Positions 11,205 through 24,150 of a DNA stretch of 64,000 bases are shown here, one piece after another; position 1 is the stretch's first letter; each line of letters starts with the position of its first letter. Both the position numbers and the translations under genes were made by a program. The notes under the pieces are model-generated. The model was not told where the DNA came from, did no database searches, and saw nothing but the letters and a program-made list of their open reading frames with translations. The stretch covers positions 13,334,952 to 13,398,951 of the forward strand of contig CM076653.1 of NCBI GenBank assembly GCA_038496675.1. The letters run 5' to 3'. Source of the DNA: Rachycentron canadum (lineage: Eukaryota > Chordata > Actinopteri > Carangiformes > Rachycentridae).

Positions 11205-11325
11205 ACAATGGATCTTGACTCAACCTTGCCTCAGACTCGGACTTTGACTCAGGCAATGTGAAGTCAACTCTGATTCAACATTGATGACTTTGACTTGGAC
11301 ACTTTGACTCAAGCTTTTTTGACTA
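11205..11325. repeat. Degenerate short tandem repeat based on gactttgactc
   Basis: Repeated variants of gact(t/c)(t/g)gactc are spaced irregularly over about 120 bp. Three exact TGACTCA motifs result. Confidence 0.5.
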
Positions 11326-11669
11326 AACTAAAACACAAGGGAAATAACAAAGGTCATACTGCAGATTTCACAAAAGTCTTAACTGGACACAACTCTAGTC
11401 ACCTTTTTTGTGGCTCTGCCTGGAACCTGGTACAATTTTTAGTATTTTTAGAGACGGGATGTTCTGAACAAACCTGCCATTGTCAAACAGCCAAGCAACT
11501 GTAGACAGTTTCTGTTTGGTGTTCCTTTGATAGTCACCATTGTTCATGTTTGTCAGTTTAAAGATAATGTCACAATGTGCGTTGTTGCTTGAGTAACAAC
11601 ATCATGATCTGCAGTGAAAAAAAGAAAGTACCTGGTAACAAAAGCAAGAGTTGAGTAGAGTTGAGTCAG

Positions 11670-14235
11670 TACATGTGATAGAAAATACACAGGTCAACTT
11701 TCAATTGGTCATAAGTTTTCTGCCGTGGATGGAGTTGCTTAGTTGTCACAGGGACTCATCATAATATAATACTGATTATTAAGTGTAAATATCTAAAATG
11801 TCTCACTTTGAGCCTGTTTTTATCTAGCAAGTACTGAGAAAAACATCTAGATCTTTAGCTATTAGATGTTCTACATTTCACATAACCCACTCTCCTAAAG
11901 TGCCAGTTCTCAATTTGTGTTGAAAGTCATACCCTCGACTTGTCTGGGCTTTTTTTTGCTGAAAAGGGTTGAATGTAGTTTTCTATTGTGGGGTTGTAAA
12001 TGGTGACACTCAATTTCAATGTGCCTCTTGCTGGAGGATTTAAGTGTGCTTTGTCATATTTTCATTCTATTCTTGTCTCTCTTCTTTTTCTGTTCTTATC
12101 ACACCAATTTATTCTTAATAGCTTGTTCCAGCCTGATGAATGCCACCATGTTCATGTGGAGGTTCACACTTGTTGAACCAGTTGTGGTTTGTGAGGGAAG
12201 GATTCCTTCATAGTGCCTGAAAGTAGAACAAAACAAATTAACTAACGTCAGAGGTGGCATTAGGGGAATGTGAATATTACTCCAGTTTTCAATGTTGTGT
12301 CATCCCAAAGCAGCACTGTGACATAAATAAAAAAAAGAAAAGCTGGTCCATGACTGCAGTGGGAGGTTGTCAAACTCCTTTTTCCTCCTGTGGAGAAATG
12401 CAGACTGTCTGCACATGACTAATGCTACAGGCCTGGGTCACCTGTGAATTTAGTTTGGAGCCAAGAGAAACACAAGAAATTGATTCAATGCCCCAAGTTT
12501 GTGTTAAATCATTTGAATGCGTCACATAAGAGCGTATCTGTCTGGTTCTTGCATGAGGCCCACTGTGAGGGTTGACTGGGATTTCTATTCCTTCCAAACT
12601 GCATGTTCGATGGTTGAAAACTGTGGATACACCACTATGAATGGCATCTTTTAATTGAGCTGTTAGCTGTTTAGTTTTTCTGCTGCTGACTCTTAAATGC
12701 CTGGAGCAGGTGGTGGCGATTGTTGCTTGACAAAAGCTTCGGCCATCATGGACCGGGGCTAGCTGGTTAGCATGCTAATTTTGGTAGAGGAAAAGACATG
12801 ATGGAAACAACATAAAGACAAGTGTTAACGTTGGCATTGCTTTCCACTGCTGGAAACAGCTCTTGTTGAGTAAAGGAATCAAGTTTGATGTTGAACTCTC
12901 AACATTTCCTCTGGACTGGTAAGTAAACACCAATGTCAGCTAATGCTAACGTTAGCTATGAAGCAATTGCAAAATTTACAAATAGTTCCCTTAAAACTAA
13001 GTGCAACACCACCAATATCTCCCTAGAGAAACTAAAAAAATATTCACCCTTATACCTGTTTTTAGACAATAGCTCATCTACCCCCTTATCTTCCAGAACA
13101 ATTGATTTCCAACATTTTCTATGGTCATGCAAATTAAACTGGATCTTACAGAACCAAAACAATTAGCTAAAAGAGGCTCCACCTAAGTGAATCAAAAATA
13201 TCACTTACCAGAGGTTAAAAATATATAAAATAACTTATTATGCTGCAACAAATGGGACAACAGACTTCTAAAAGTCAGGTATGCAGATCACAAGTTTATT
13301 TACCCTCATTTCACTCCATAATCTTCATTATAGCCAATAACACAATACAAAAATGAAACAACAATAACATCCAGTGGAATCAGTGCTGTTAAAACAGGAC
13401 ATTATAGTTCTTTTTTTTTAATGTGTACTTGTTATTCAAACTAATTTAACTAAACCAGAGGACCTAATCAAACAGATGGCCTCTAAGGTGCCAGTGCAAA
13501 ATCCCCTCACCTCAGCACTTCACCACTCACTCACTACTACTGTGTATGCCTGTAAACAAAAAATCTGACTGGTGAGAAAATGAAGAGAGGGGGTATGAGG
13601 GACCAATCAGAAAAGAGTCTTTGTTCAGAGTTGAAAATAGAGCACTTGAAGCCCAACTGTTGCCTGGAGACACAGATTGCAGGCAATTACAGAGCCAGAT
13701 TATGGTGGGGAGAAAATAGGTGATATTGTCAATGAAGCACGAATTTGTGTGTGTGTGTGGGTGACTGTACATGTGTTCAACACAGCAGGCTGAACATTAG
13801 TGTGCATCTGTGAAAATGTAGATGCAGAGTTTTTAATGATTCTTTTTATGTGAGCACCTTTCTGAATGTCCTTTGAGTATATGTATTGGAATGGACATGT
13901 AGGTTTTCTATATGATCCAGGTCATATGTCTAAACACCTGGAAAGCTGATAAAATTGGCATTTTAAAAAATAACAAATAAAAATATGGTGCAAAATTACA
14001 ACAAACACGATCATGTGTGGGTTAAAAATATAATTGTCTACCATTGCTCATAAGGATTCTGCCTTGAGTGTCAGGGTGGACATTATTCACTGTATGTTTA
14101 AAATAAAAGACTAGTGCACTGCACAAACACAGTCTATGGTCAACAGTTATATCCCTATTCTATAGTACAAGGTATTCCATGAAGTTTTTGTTTGAAGTCC
14201 TGGGGCCTTTGGGGCCATTTATACATTTTAATTTG
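11670..14235. other. Intergenic, downstream of nrsn1; no gene recognised
   Basis: Unique AT-rich sequence with a short palindrome gctaacgttagc at about 12945-12956. No convincing coding frame; the nrsn1 3' end lies at the right border. Confidence 0.5.
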
Positions 14236-14237
14236 AA

Positions 14238-14243
14238 TTTATT
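14238..14243 (-). terminator. Candidate polyadenylation signal of nrsn1
   Basis: Plus-strand tttatt is AATAAA on the minus strand, 214-219 nt after the nrsn1 stop codon. Other AT-rich hexamers nearby make the choice tentative. Confidence 0.35.
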
Positions 14244-14456
14244 TTTTGAAATAGGTAAAAAAATGAAAAAAAATTTAAAAAAATCTATGACTTGTTCAAG
14301 ATGATCAAGCTGCGAACTTCTAACTAAACTAACTTCCATTTGCGTGCTAAAATTACGCATTTTTCTGTTTAAAAGAAAAAAATGATTTGACCTTGTAAAT
14401 GAGGCCCCTGGACCACAACAAAAGCCGGTACACCATGTAGCACAGCTGGGATCTTT

Positions 14457-16837
14457 TTAAGAACTGAGCTGCACATTTTCTACTTTTGACAGTGTGACAG
14501 GTACCTTCCCCTCTTCAATACCTGGTGGCTTAGTGACCACATCCCCTGGATCCCTAAACCCCCTACACCCCTTCGACTGCAACTCTCCTCTCCGTTCCCT
14601 TTCTCCTGCACTGTGGAACAGCCTCTCTTTTAAGTTGACCCTGGGGAGGATCCAAATGACGACCCCCATCCCCGCCAGGGCCGAGCCCAGGCAGGAGAGC
14701 CCGATTCCGGCTGCAGCACTGAGGTGCAGCCCCCTGTTGAAGCTGACGGCCTGGGTGTCTACGAAGAACAGATCTCCTTCTCCGAATGACTCAATTTTAT
14801 GGGGAGTGGAGTAACCGACTGACAGGCTGGCAATGCCTGCAGTCAGGATCAGGAGACCCAGGGCCAAGGACACCTGGAGGGAGGAGAGAAAAACCAGATG
14901 CAGTAATTTGTGCAGTCTGGTGGCACTCTTTGCTCAGTGCTCTTCTCTTCTTGTTAGGAAAGGTCATTTTGTTGTTTGTGATGCAGAAAAGTCCAAATTG
15001 CCAAATGGGTAGGGAGCTTGCATGTAATGCTTCACCTTTACAAATACCACAACACCACTGCCTGTAGTTCATCATGGTTTAAAATGCACTGTATGCACTA
15101 TATTGCACAAGTATATCAGAGGGAGATTTCTTTACAGTTATTTCAGTGATGCTCATCATTGACTGGGAAAACAATCATTAGGTGACACCATGTGTCACAG
15201 AGGTGGCAGATCTCTGTCTGACGCCCTCCCCGGGCCAACAGTGGGGTCAGCTGTGACAAGAACAGTTTTTACATGCAAGTTAAGGGAAAATAGGGATAGG
15301 CTGCAAATCAAGAGTAAAAAATACACCTTTTCTACAACCAAATCTCGTGGATTGCTGGAAGTGGCTACACTCAAGGATTTTACATTCACAGAAAGGAAGA
15401 GCACTTCACTGAAATAATTGATGCAGCCACCAAAAGGAGGGCCAGTTTTACAAGGTTAGGGAAAGAGACATTGATTTGAAAACGGCATCTCAACATGTAT
15501 GGAGCAAACAAATTCTACATGTTTTATAGAGGTATGTTCACACCCTGAGCTGCAGCTCATATTATGAATCCAGTCTAAAGAAAACACATGTATGAGCACT
15601 ACGTGCATCAAAAGAACATCTGTCTCAACCAGCCTGTCAAACTACCTGGATTTAGACAGGACTGGACACAGAACACTTTGTGTTCTTGACATTTAGAGAA
15701 TTGTTTTGGAAAGAAAGGTTACGAGGAAACCCGATCTATCCTAAACTCAACTAAAGGTTGAAGAGACTTTTCATCCTTTTCACTGAACTCTGTTCAGGAA
15801 TTTAATAAATTGAAAATATGAGAAATATAAGACAGGATGACATAAAGAAATCTATAGTTATGGGACATCAGCCACTGACCATAACACTCTGTACAACCTG
15901 TGTCTCCCTAAGGAATGATTACATGTTATAGACATCATCATAGGGTTGTTCTGGGACATGCAGTCATGATCACATATCACATCACATAACGCATGAGATA
16001 CCAAAAATTACTATGATGCATTTAATGGATTTGTAATTATTTCTTTATTGTTATCTTTCCACTTTGGTCTTCATGAATGATTTTGTCCTGTTAAACAGCC
16101 AAAATAAATAGATTAAATTAGGACATGTTCCTGTAGCTTTTACCTTCCAGACTGCTGAGTTCCACCACAGGGCTGATCTCTGGCTCTGGACGAACCCCTG
16201 GTCCTCCGGGTCTCTTTCCCACATGGAGGACGAGCACTCCTCATAGAAGTGGTGCAGATAGGAACGAACCCCAAACTGAAGACAGTTAGAACCCGCCTGG
16301 GGCAGAAAAATGGACTTTGCAGTTGCTTTTCCACATTTGGAGAAAGTAGTTAACATTAGATTTTATTATTTAGTACATATAGAGCATCAATTAAATACTT
16401 TCTGATTTAAAGGTGCTAATAAATAAACTTGAGCACTTGATAAACTCATTATTTGATAAATGTGAATATTTATACAGAGGATTACTTGGTAAAAATGCAT
16501 TTATTTATGATATGATATTGCAGTGAAATTAGTTGTGGTATCATTTATTTAGAAATAAATGATCCTTCAAAACAAATATGGTAGAAAGCTCCTTTTTTAT
16601 GGGGTAAGTTAAGAGGATGTAGAAAATAAAGCAGCCGGAGTACAGTACAGTGTGGTCTCCACTTACAATTGTAAGCACTTATCTAAAGCCATATCAAACT
16701 ATATTAAATGTCCTCTACATCTAACTAGTGCTGATCATAAGAATAAAATCTAATAAAACAGTGAAATCAAAGCTCACCTCACTCCCGGAGGATTCTCCTC
16801 CTGAGCCAGAGGCACAGGCCTCAGAGCACAGCGCCAT
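14457..16837 (-). CDS. nrsn1: Neurensin-1 (nrsn1), coding exons 16837-16778, 16296-16144, 14873-14457
   Basis: Neurensin-1 is a two-pass membrane protein of neuronal small vesicles, linked to neurite outgrowth. The spliced product is 209 residues (human about 195). Exon 1 encodes 20 residues beginning MALCSEACAS and ends at donor GTGAGC. Exon 2 (51 residues) follows acceptor CTGCCCCAG and holds the hallmark FGVRSYLHHFYEEC, ending AVWK before GTAAAA. Exon 3 follows CCCTCCAG and encodes 138 residues. All junctions are phase 0. Exon 3 contains TM1 (about 73-92), the family loop PHKIESFGEGD...VDTQAVSFNR (about 95-120), TM2 (about 124-149), a basic KERLF segment, and the conserved C-terminus KVPVTLSKVENVQ. 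Introns are 481 and 1270 bp. The frame is intact throughout. The C-terminal motif favours nrsn1 over nrsn2. A spliced 5' UTR exon (19696 upward) and an RE1 site in intron 1 fit neuronal control. Confidence 0.93.
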
Positions 16838-16869
16838 CACACTTCACACACCTCACACACTTTGTACAC
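16838..16869 (-). other. nrsn1: 5' UTR part of nrsn1 second exon
   Basis: A usable acceptor (TTTACCGCAG, ending at 16870) lies 32 bases upstream of the ATG, so the start-codon exon probably begins here and is joined to an upstream non-coding exon. Prediction from splice signals only. Confidence 0.5.
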
Positions 16870-19219
16870 CTGCGGTAAAGATGCAGATACATAGTAAGTA
16901 GTACATGTTCAGAGTCCTGAAGAGATTGATATGTATATGTGTCAGCTGCTTGGCTGTTGTAACACAAACACTGCTCATCTGCTGAATATGGATTTCCCTC
17001 AATAAAAGCCACCCTCCCTTCAGAGACCCATCATAAATCTTGGCCTGTGTCGTCAGGTCGCCCCAGTTATTGTTGCTCCGCTCAATGTGAACGATTGACG
17101 GTCGCTGTGGCCCTGAGGTGGCTCTATTACCACCCACGGATGAATCACACGTATGCAAGTGCGTGCACACTCTTCATTCTTCCTCATATGCACACATGTC
17201 CCTCTGTTGTTATTCTCCTGAGGTGGTTTGATTGATTTCTTTCATTCTTCGCCTTCAAATGGTTTCTCTAAGCGGCCACACTCGCGTGATCTCCGTCTGC
17301 ACCATACAGTAAGATCAACCTGACTACAGTTTAGAGGACATAATCCTGAAACCCACATCAGTAATCACTGGAGGAGAACACACTGCTCAGGTGACATTAG
17401 GTTTTCACTTTTGTTCGTTGCCAAAATCTTGACAGGAAGGATTCTTGCCAAATGCTGTTCAATAAACCTTTGTGTTTCATTCTAACTGAACATCATGGGG
17501 CTGTAAACAGAACCAAGAGAAAAACACAGAAAGGAAACTTTTTATGTCAGTGAAAAGAGCAAGGGAGGATTAGTCAAGTAGATAAATAGAACATCTAGAG
17601 TCATTTTAATTGCCTGTTAGAAATTAGCCCTGAATTAGCTGCTGTTTGTGCTTTTACCTTCTTAGGTGAAGCTCTTAGAAACAGCATTTACAAATTATTA
17701 CACAGTCCTGTAAATAGAGAACTGAATATGGCCATGACATCAACTAAAAGCGACAAATTTTATAGTATTGACGGCCCATTTATTTCCCTCAGGGTTGGTT
17801 TTTCCTTGTAAAGCGAATGATCTGACCTTTCTGGTGAATGTTTACACAATTATAAGTCTGAATTCAGAATAAAATGAAGTAGGAAAGTCCATAATTAACA
17901 TAATTGCAAAAGAAAACTTTGTATTTCTTTTAAGTAAGTACGTGGAGCAGTGTATATCCAGAGTATGGAATATATTGACTGATGCATTGCAATGAATACT
18001 TTGTAAATTATTTGAGTATTTCTATCTCATGTTACAGTTCAGAGGTTAATATATATATATTAATGGACTTTACTCACTCAAGTGTAGTTTGCAACTATCT
18101 GTTATTAAATATACTATTTATGACACAATCATGTTAAAATTAGCTACATTAAAATTAATCAACAAGGGGTCAGGCTGTATAATGAGTGCAAAAACCTATT
18201 ATTGGCTGTTGGCTATTCAAATAACATTGTGTACTTGCGAAGGGATCATTTCATCTTATCATATTGGTGCTTTCAGTAAAGTAAACAAAGAGTATATTAA
18301 ATATTTCTCCCGCCACTGTGAGACTTTCCCTGCTTGGTTATGATGGTGAATTACACATGTCTTGGAGCTGGTTATGATGCTAATATTGGTGTGACTCAGT
18401 GGTTTATGTATAGTTCATTGTTTTCATGATCATAAAAGTACTGTACTTAAATAAGAGGCACTTATACTTTACTCACCACTTTTTACTTTTACCTTAAAAA
18501 ACAAAGGACAAAGCCTTAAAATATAACTTGCTATGGATTCAACCAAGAGCCATTTTGGCTTGACATGGTTCACATGCATATGAGCTGTTCCCCCAAAGAG
18601 GTTTTATTAAAAACTTAAAGATGTAAAATGATCCACAAAAAGGGTCCAAAAACCTGAAACAGATTTGTGCAGCAGACCTCTGTTTCTTCCTCTTCTCCCT
18701 CTCATGACCCCACTGACATATTGCGTGGCCCTTTGAGCGGGCCACAGCCACATCATGGGTCCAAAGTGCCTAACCTAATGTTAAGTAGCTTTGTAAAACA
18801 TGCTCCACTTGACCTGCTTCAGCAGTAAATCGCTGCTGCCTCAATGATTCATTATAACATCAAATTCAGTGCTCAGTGCATCACAGCTGCTTTTGAAGCT
18901 TTAAGTACGCTCAACTGATAATACTACAATTTTACTTGTAATGCCTTTACAATGTGTGTACTGTTACTTCAGGAGTAGATCTGAATACTCTTCTCACAGC
19001 TGTTCAATCCAGTCACGCTTCGTGATAAATAAATATTGTATATTGAGCACTGACTGGTGACTCACTGTTTGTTATGTGGACATTGTTATAAAATCAGCTC
19101 ACTGGTCTTTCTAATGTGATTCATGAGGCTTTTGCTTCACTGAGTACAGAACATATCAGAGTGAGTCTTTGGTTTGATCCTGATCCAACTGAGCTGGTTT
19201 CTCAGCCTCTCACGGACAG

Positions 19220-19240
19220 GGCGCTGTCCATGGTGCTGCT
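19220..19240 (-). promoter_or_regulatory. RE1/NRSE (REST binding site) in nrsn1 intron 1
   Basis: On the minus strand the two half sites CAGCACC and GGACAGCGCC are separated by the 2-nt spacing of the canonical RE1, giving 18 of 21 matches to the classic 21-mer. Both half-site cores are exact. It lies about 455 bp downstream of the predicted first-exon donor, in intron 1. REST silences neuronal genes outside the nervous system, which fits nrsn1. Confidence 0.7.
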
Positions 19241-19695
19241 GAGTCCACAACAACTTTCCTCTTGACTCCCAGTTTGAGCTCAATCCACATATCAGGAGGT
19301 TAAACGGGGAACTGGGCACTGGTTTGACTGGCAGGACCTCGGGACAGTCCGAAAACGCAACAGGGTCTATTTACTGTCACTAACTTGTTCAGGATTTATG
19401 TTTTCACAATTTTTTTTTTTTTAATGATAAAAGCCTGAGATTAGACGCAAAACCGTCCGGTTTAAATTCGCCTTTTGAAAACATAAAAATATCATCTCAT
19501 CTCAGCACAGACATGAACTAACCGCCGCCACTGGACACCAGTGAGTCATCGCGGCCATACAAGCCTCTCAGTCCATCTCACACTTTTCCCTCCGTCGCAC
19601 TTACAAACCACTGAGTTTCTGAGTTTCTGTCCTCAGCCGCCTCCTCCTCTCTCCACTCTAACCGACTGCACTACCGGGCGAGCGGTCAGTCTTAC

Positions 19696-19830
19696 CCCCT
19701 GAGGCCGGAGTGCTCGCTCTTCTCACTGGGGATCCATGTGCTGGCGGACCGGTAGATCTCCAAAGCTGCTGCTGCTGCTGCTGATGTGAATCAGATGATG
19801 GGGGACACTGAGCATGCGCGTAGTGGGGGG
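19696..19830 (-). other. nrsn1: Predicted non-coding first exon and promoter of nrsn1
   Basis: GC-rich island-like stretch in AT-rich surroundings, with a strong donor (GGGG then GTAAGA, intron first base 19695), a six-copy CTG run on the plus strand at about 19765-19783, and an NRF1-like core gcatgcgcg at about 19813. No TATA box is evident, as in CpG-type promoters. Exact transcription start unknown; the right border is approximate. Confidence 0.5.
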
Positions 19831-19839
19831 GAAAAAAAA

Positions 19840-20630
19840 ACAAAAAACAAACAAACGTGCAGACTCCCGATAATGAAAGACATCTGTTAACTGATAATCT
19901 CTTTCAGACACATTCACAGATGAGTCAAAGGCTCCAGAGGGCCACGTTCCTCATGTGCTTTGTCTTTTACTTCTTGTGGCATCTAGTGAAACTTTATCCA
20001 CCAGATCTCTGAAAATGAAGGAAACTGTCTTGATGACAGTAGAAGTCATAACAGCATCCTCCATAGGAAAAACCAGGATGTGATTATTATATCTGTCAGG
20101 TCCACAGTGCTGCAAACTTATTCCCCAGTTTGTTATTTTTATCCACTACAAAATATAGAAACTACAGAGATAGATATAAAACATAAAATGTGTGTCTATA
20201 TGCCACAGTAGATTAAAGCATTAGCCACTCTAAACTCACATGGATTCACTGTCCGCCTAAAGGAATACTTAGTGGTATTATATAAAAGCCAGATTAAGAC
20301 TCCCTATATATTTATTCATATAGTCTGGGTCGAGTTCTGCTGTAAGTTATTCAGCTGGGATGAGCTGTTCGAAACCTCCCCCCTGGCACATTCTGCACCT
20401 GTCTAGATATTATCCCTTTGAAGTTTATTTAGTCTGAAAGGGTTTTTGGTGTTTGGCCACAGGTGCTTTTAACTTGGTTAAAACTTTTCTGACCTCATCT
20501 TCAACCTGCGTCTCCTGAAAACTACCTTGAAGTAATTAGTCAGCCAGCATTTTTCCAAAATGACTTCTCTTTCACCCTGATTATCTTCCTGAATCAGCCT
20601 GTAAGGATGTGAAGGCCACACAATTTTGTG
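19840..20630. other. Intergenic upstream of nrsn1, no gene recognised
   Basis: Unique sequence with no domain-like frame or clear repeat. Confidence 0.5.
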
Positions 20631-20639
20631 TACTTTTGT

Positions 20640-20990
20640 TTTGAGGTTTTCATGGTTTAAGTCAGGCCCCTTTGTCCAAAGCAGCAGTTTTGGGGAAGGC
20701 CGTTTCCTTTTGTGACATCACAGTGTCCTGGTGGACAAAGCCAAGTCCATAAAAAACGTGGTTCTTTGGATGTGGTGTGGTAGTACTTGACTGACCCTAA
20801 ACCCCACCTGGATGAACTTGACCAAAAACATCCCTGCAGCTGTGCCCCAAAGGTCTTATTGAAAAACCTTTACAGAAAAAAATGGAAGCAATCAAACGGT
20901 CAATCCACCAATGAGAAAGTAGTCCAGATGATGTCACCAGGGTTATTGGCATTTAATAGGGAGCGTGAAAGATGCGTGACCAAATGTTGA
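20640..20990 (+). mobile_element. Tc1/mariner-type transposon fragment (3' part of transposase, decayed)
   Basis: The stretch resembles the C-terminal coding part of a widespread fish Tc1-like element: ggacaaagccaagtccataaa, an acttgactgaccc block where the family encodes LDWP, then DPKPHLDELD where it encodes SPDLNPIEHLWDELE, and a later region like the ..LVESLPRRV.. end. Stops and indels break it. No terminal inverted repeats are seen, so it is a truncated relic. Confidence 0.55.
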
Positions 20991-23490
20991 TTGATTTGTA
21001 TGTGCACTGGTAAAGTAGTCAGTGTTTTGGACTCATGCTGGGAATTAAAAGCTAGACTATTTAAGACTCTGTTACTTTAATTATGACAATAGGTCTCTTG
21101 TGAGGGCCTGCAGCTTCATGGAAGTGCAATACTAGATCACAGGAGCTCTCCTTTAAAGCAGCGTGTTAGTTCCCCTGTCTTTAAATGTTCATAAATGACA
21201 CATTGGTGTAATGTTCAGATGTTGAAATAAATTCAGAATCCCATATTTCATTAGTTATTTAAAGATCGCCTCAAAACATGTTTCAAGACAAAAATACTCT
21301 CGGAGACATGATGTCTCCTGCTTCAGTCCAAACTCTCAGGGTTTGTGCTGGAGGCCTGGAGTCTCTACATCACACACACCATGATTGGCCTCCAAACTCG
21401 TTGTGATGTCACATTTGTATATACTAAGTGAAGTAACGATAAGCCCGGTGGGGCCTTTAAATCAACATATAGATCATCACTAGCACACATTCCAACAGGA
21501 TTCAATTTTGGGATAATATTGCCATGTTTCATGTTTCTATACATATTGATTTGTACTTTGAATATTCTTTTAGTGTTATTCATTGTTTGCTTTTTATCAG
21601 CATTTTATATTGCTTTTATTATCACCACCTTTGTATTGAATGTTATAAAGTACACCATCCTCAAGGGATATCACAGAAATAGTGCAATGATTTTTCTTTT
21701 TGAAGGTAAGTTTTTGTTTGGGAACTCTTTCATTCAGTTCACATTTTCTAAATTCAGCAAAGGAGAAAAAAAAAATGCATATTTTGCAACAGTCCCTCAG
21801 TTTCATGGTTGAGTCCTTTTAACTTTCTGTCAACAATGAGATAAATATTGAAAGGTAAGTTTTTGTACGACTGTCCATCAAATGCCAATCTGACAGGATA
21901 GTCTACTTAAATTAAACGCTGCATCCAAGCAGCTGTCAGTGACTGATAATACCTCTGGGAGCGCAAACTGTTGAAGGATTTCTGCTTCTGTAAGCGGTAG
22001 CTCTCATGTGAACGCAGGCTCACTTCAAGGTATAGTCAGTAGCTGAAATAATGTTAAAAGGAGCAACACACACACAGTCAGATTGTGCCAATATGTGTTC
22101 TGTAAATATTTCAGTATTTCCTGAAGATGCATTATTAATGCTGACTGTCATTATAGATCCCAAATGAAAAGAAAACAAATACTACCATTTTCACATTATT
22201 ATCTAATCTGTGTGTGAGAGGAACATTTGTGACCTGGCAGAATATGGATGTGTGCGGTGTTGAGCATGTGCACCTTGGGGGTAACGGTTCATCATGCCTC
22301 CATATTTGTTATTTGGAAACAGTTTTATAAACCATAAAAGGCAGGATGATTCTGTTTCCAAGGTGCCCTGAAGAGAGAAAAGTCTTGTTTGTAGCTCTCT
22401 CTCTCATACACATACGCTTTTTTATATGACCAAGCTGTGTTGTATCTGTGTGTATGAGAGAGAAAATATTTCCATGGTGACAAGTCCAGCAAGGTCAGAC
22501 TCAGGAAGTGAGTGCTAGGTGTTGATTGGCTGATAGATAATTACACTTCCCTTTAAGATGATGTGCAAACAGAATTTTCTTTTTTTCATCTACTCTGTTT
22601 AGAAGCTGTTGTATAGCATTATCAGTCATTTCAGCCGCACGCCTTGCTGCCCTTATTACTTCCTTTTTCACCAGCTTGGGTGGGTTATCCTTTGGTGTGA
22701 TAAATTATGCATTGTGCTTGTCTGGTATCTTAAAAATAACCTGTTCATCAACCCACACCAGCCCAGCAAGCCACTGTCAGTATCATGGAACAGCCAAGGC
22801 ATCATGTTAATTAGTTGTGAAAAGCCTTTCATTTATTGGCTCGTCAAATAGAAAGGGTAAAGCACTTTCCAAAGCCACAATATTTAGGTTTGATGACTGA
22901 GCAGACTTTCATCTTCTCCACCTGTCTAATCCTTTTCAGTCTGGTAGGAATGGTGGCAGATATCCCAGGATGAATTTCATTTCTGACAAGTTGGTAATTC
23001 AGTCAAGTGATAAGTGACAGATGGAGACATTCAGGCTTATGGACAAACTTTCCGATTCACCTCATTTTATCTTCACCCCTCTGCCTCTTACTTAATATTG
23101 AATTACCACTTGAATACATAAAACTGTTAATACTAAAAAGGAATAATTTGGGTTTTTGGCAAACATGTTTTTGCCAGTTAGCCTAAAGACCTAGCCTATC
23201 TCTGTTTATAGGTTTAAATAAATCTGCCTACTAGAACCTAGAAGGGTCAATAATTAACACAATATATTTTATTTATTTAATCAGGACAGCATTTGTTATT
23301 TGCTGTATTTTGCCTGACAACCACCACCAGTCTTTTTCTCCTTTACAGTGGGCCTTCATTGCAAACCACTATCAGGCCACAGCCTTTCGAAATCTTGATG
23401 TTAAAATCCAGTATTTTAAAAAAAATAAAACCCCGACAGATAAAGGGTTAACAGCTGTTACTTTAGCTATGTAGTGTTAGCCAACAGTTG
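20991..23490. other. Intergenic, no gene recognised
   Basis: AT-rich unique sequence. A 15-mer, aaggtaagtttttgt, recurs at about 21704 and 21853. A hydrophobic 97-codon frame at 21519-21812 has the composition of random AT-rich DNA. Confidence 0.5.
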
Positions 23491-23499
23491 CACACATAG

Positions 23500-24150
23500 C
23501 ACCTTTGAACTAATATACAGGTTGTTCATTAGTGAATGTCACTCTTTTTTTTCCATTTTTACCACAGTCTTTCCAGGTGTTGTTTAAATTAAACGCAGCT
23601 CAATGTCCATGTGTTTCTGGAATTAAAACATAAAACAAATAAACAATTGGAGGTTTTAAAAACTGAAGTTCCCACATCTGTGGTGGTTGCAGGTTGCTTT
23701 GCTTTCACCTTCTGTCCAGTTCATCATAAATCATTGCTGGTTCTTCATCATTTGAAGCCACTGTCTGGTTCTTTTCTTCTAATGTTTTGGATCATTATCT
23801 TGCTGTAGGATGAACCCTGACCAACCAGTCTCTCTTACTTTTTTTATGTGCTTTTATTCTCCCATTTCTGATAGAAATACATGTCTTCCTGGAGAACAGC
23901 GTTGTCCTAATAATGCATTAGAGGCAGTTGTAACGCAGTCTGCTCCGAGGTCACCTTTGTACAGACAGAGGGTTTGTAAGGTCTCAACAAAAAGTTTGGG
24001 CGCCTGTAGGAATTGTTGGCATTAACTTTATCAATTCTTCATTTATTTCCATGCCTCTTGGGAATCTACAGGTTAACGGGTTTCTTAATCACTGAGAAGG
24101 GATAGTGTCCTATTAAATTTTGGCCCACACAATTTAGGTGAATGATTTTT
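23500..24150 (-). mobile_element. Tc1/mariner-type transposase relic (QQDNDPKH motif)
   Basis: On the minus strand 23803-23780 reads QQDNDPKH, the signature around the second catalytic Asp of Tc1-like transposases, followed immediately by a stop codon where the family continues with Thr. The surrounding sequence is interrupted in all frames and the N-terminal part is not recognised. Boundaries are estimates from where family-like text ends; terminal repeats were not found. Confidence 0.5.

Larger units (their letters stand above)
9985..11668. promoter_or_regulatory. Cluster of canonical AP-1 (TGASTCA) sites
   Basis: Exact TGA(C/G)TCA heptamers occur at about 9985, 10676, 10695, 11045, 11216, 11245, 11305 and 11662: eight in 1.7 kb, where about 0.2 are expected by chance at equal base use. 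Those at 11216-11305 sit in a degenerate repeat of the gactttgactc type, so part of the cluster arises from tandem duplication. Whether it acts as an enhancer is unknown. Confidence 0.4.

Noticed and set aside
14494..14814. 106-codon plus-strand frame
   Set aside because: It is the antisense shadow of nrsn1 exon 3, whose GC-rich codons keep the opposite strand open.
21519..21812. 97-codon hydrophobic plus-strand frame followed by donor-like aaggtaagt
   Set aside because: Phe/Ile/Leu richness follows from AT-rich DNA; no family similarity, and the donor-like 15-mer is a direct repeat also found 149 bp away.
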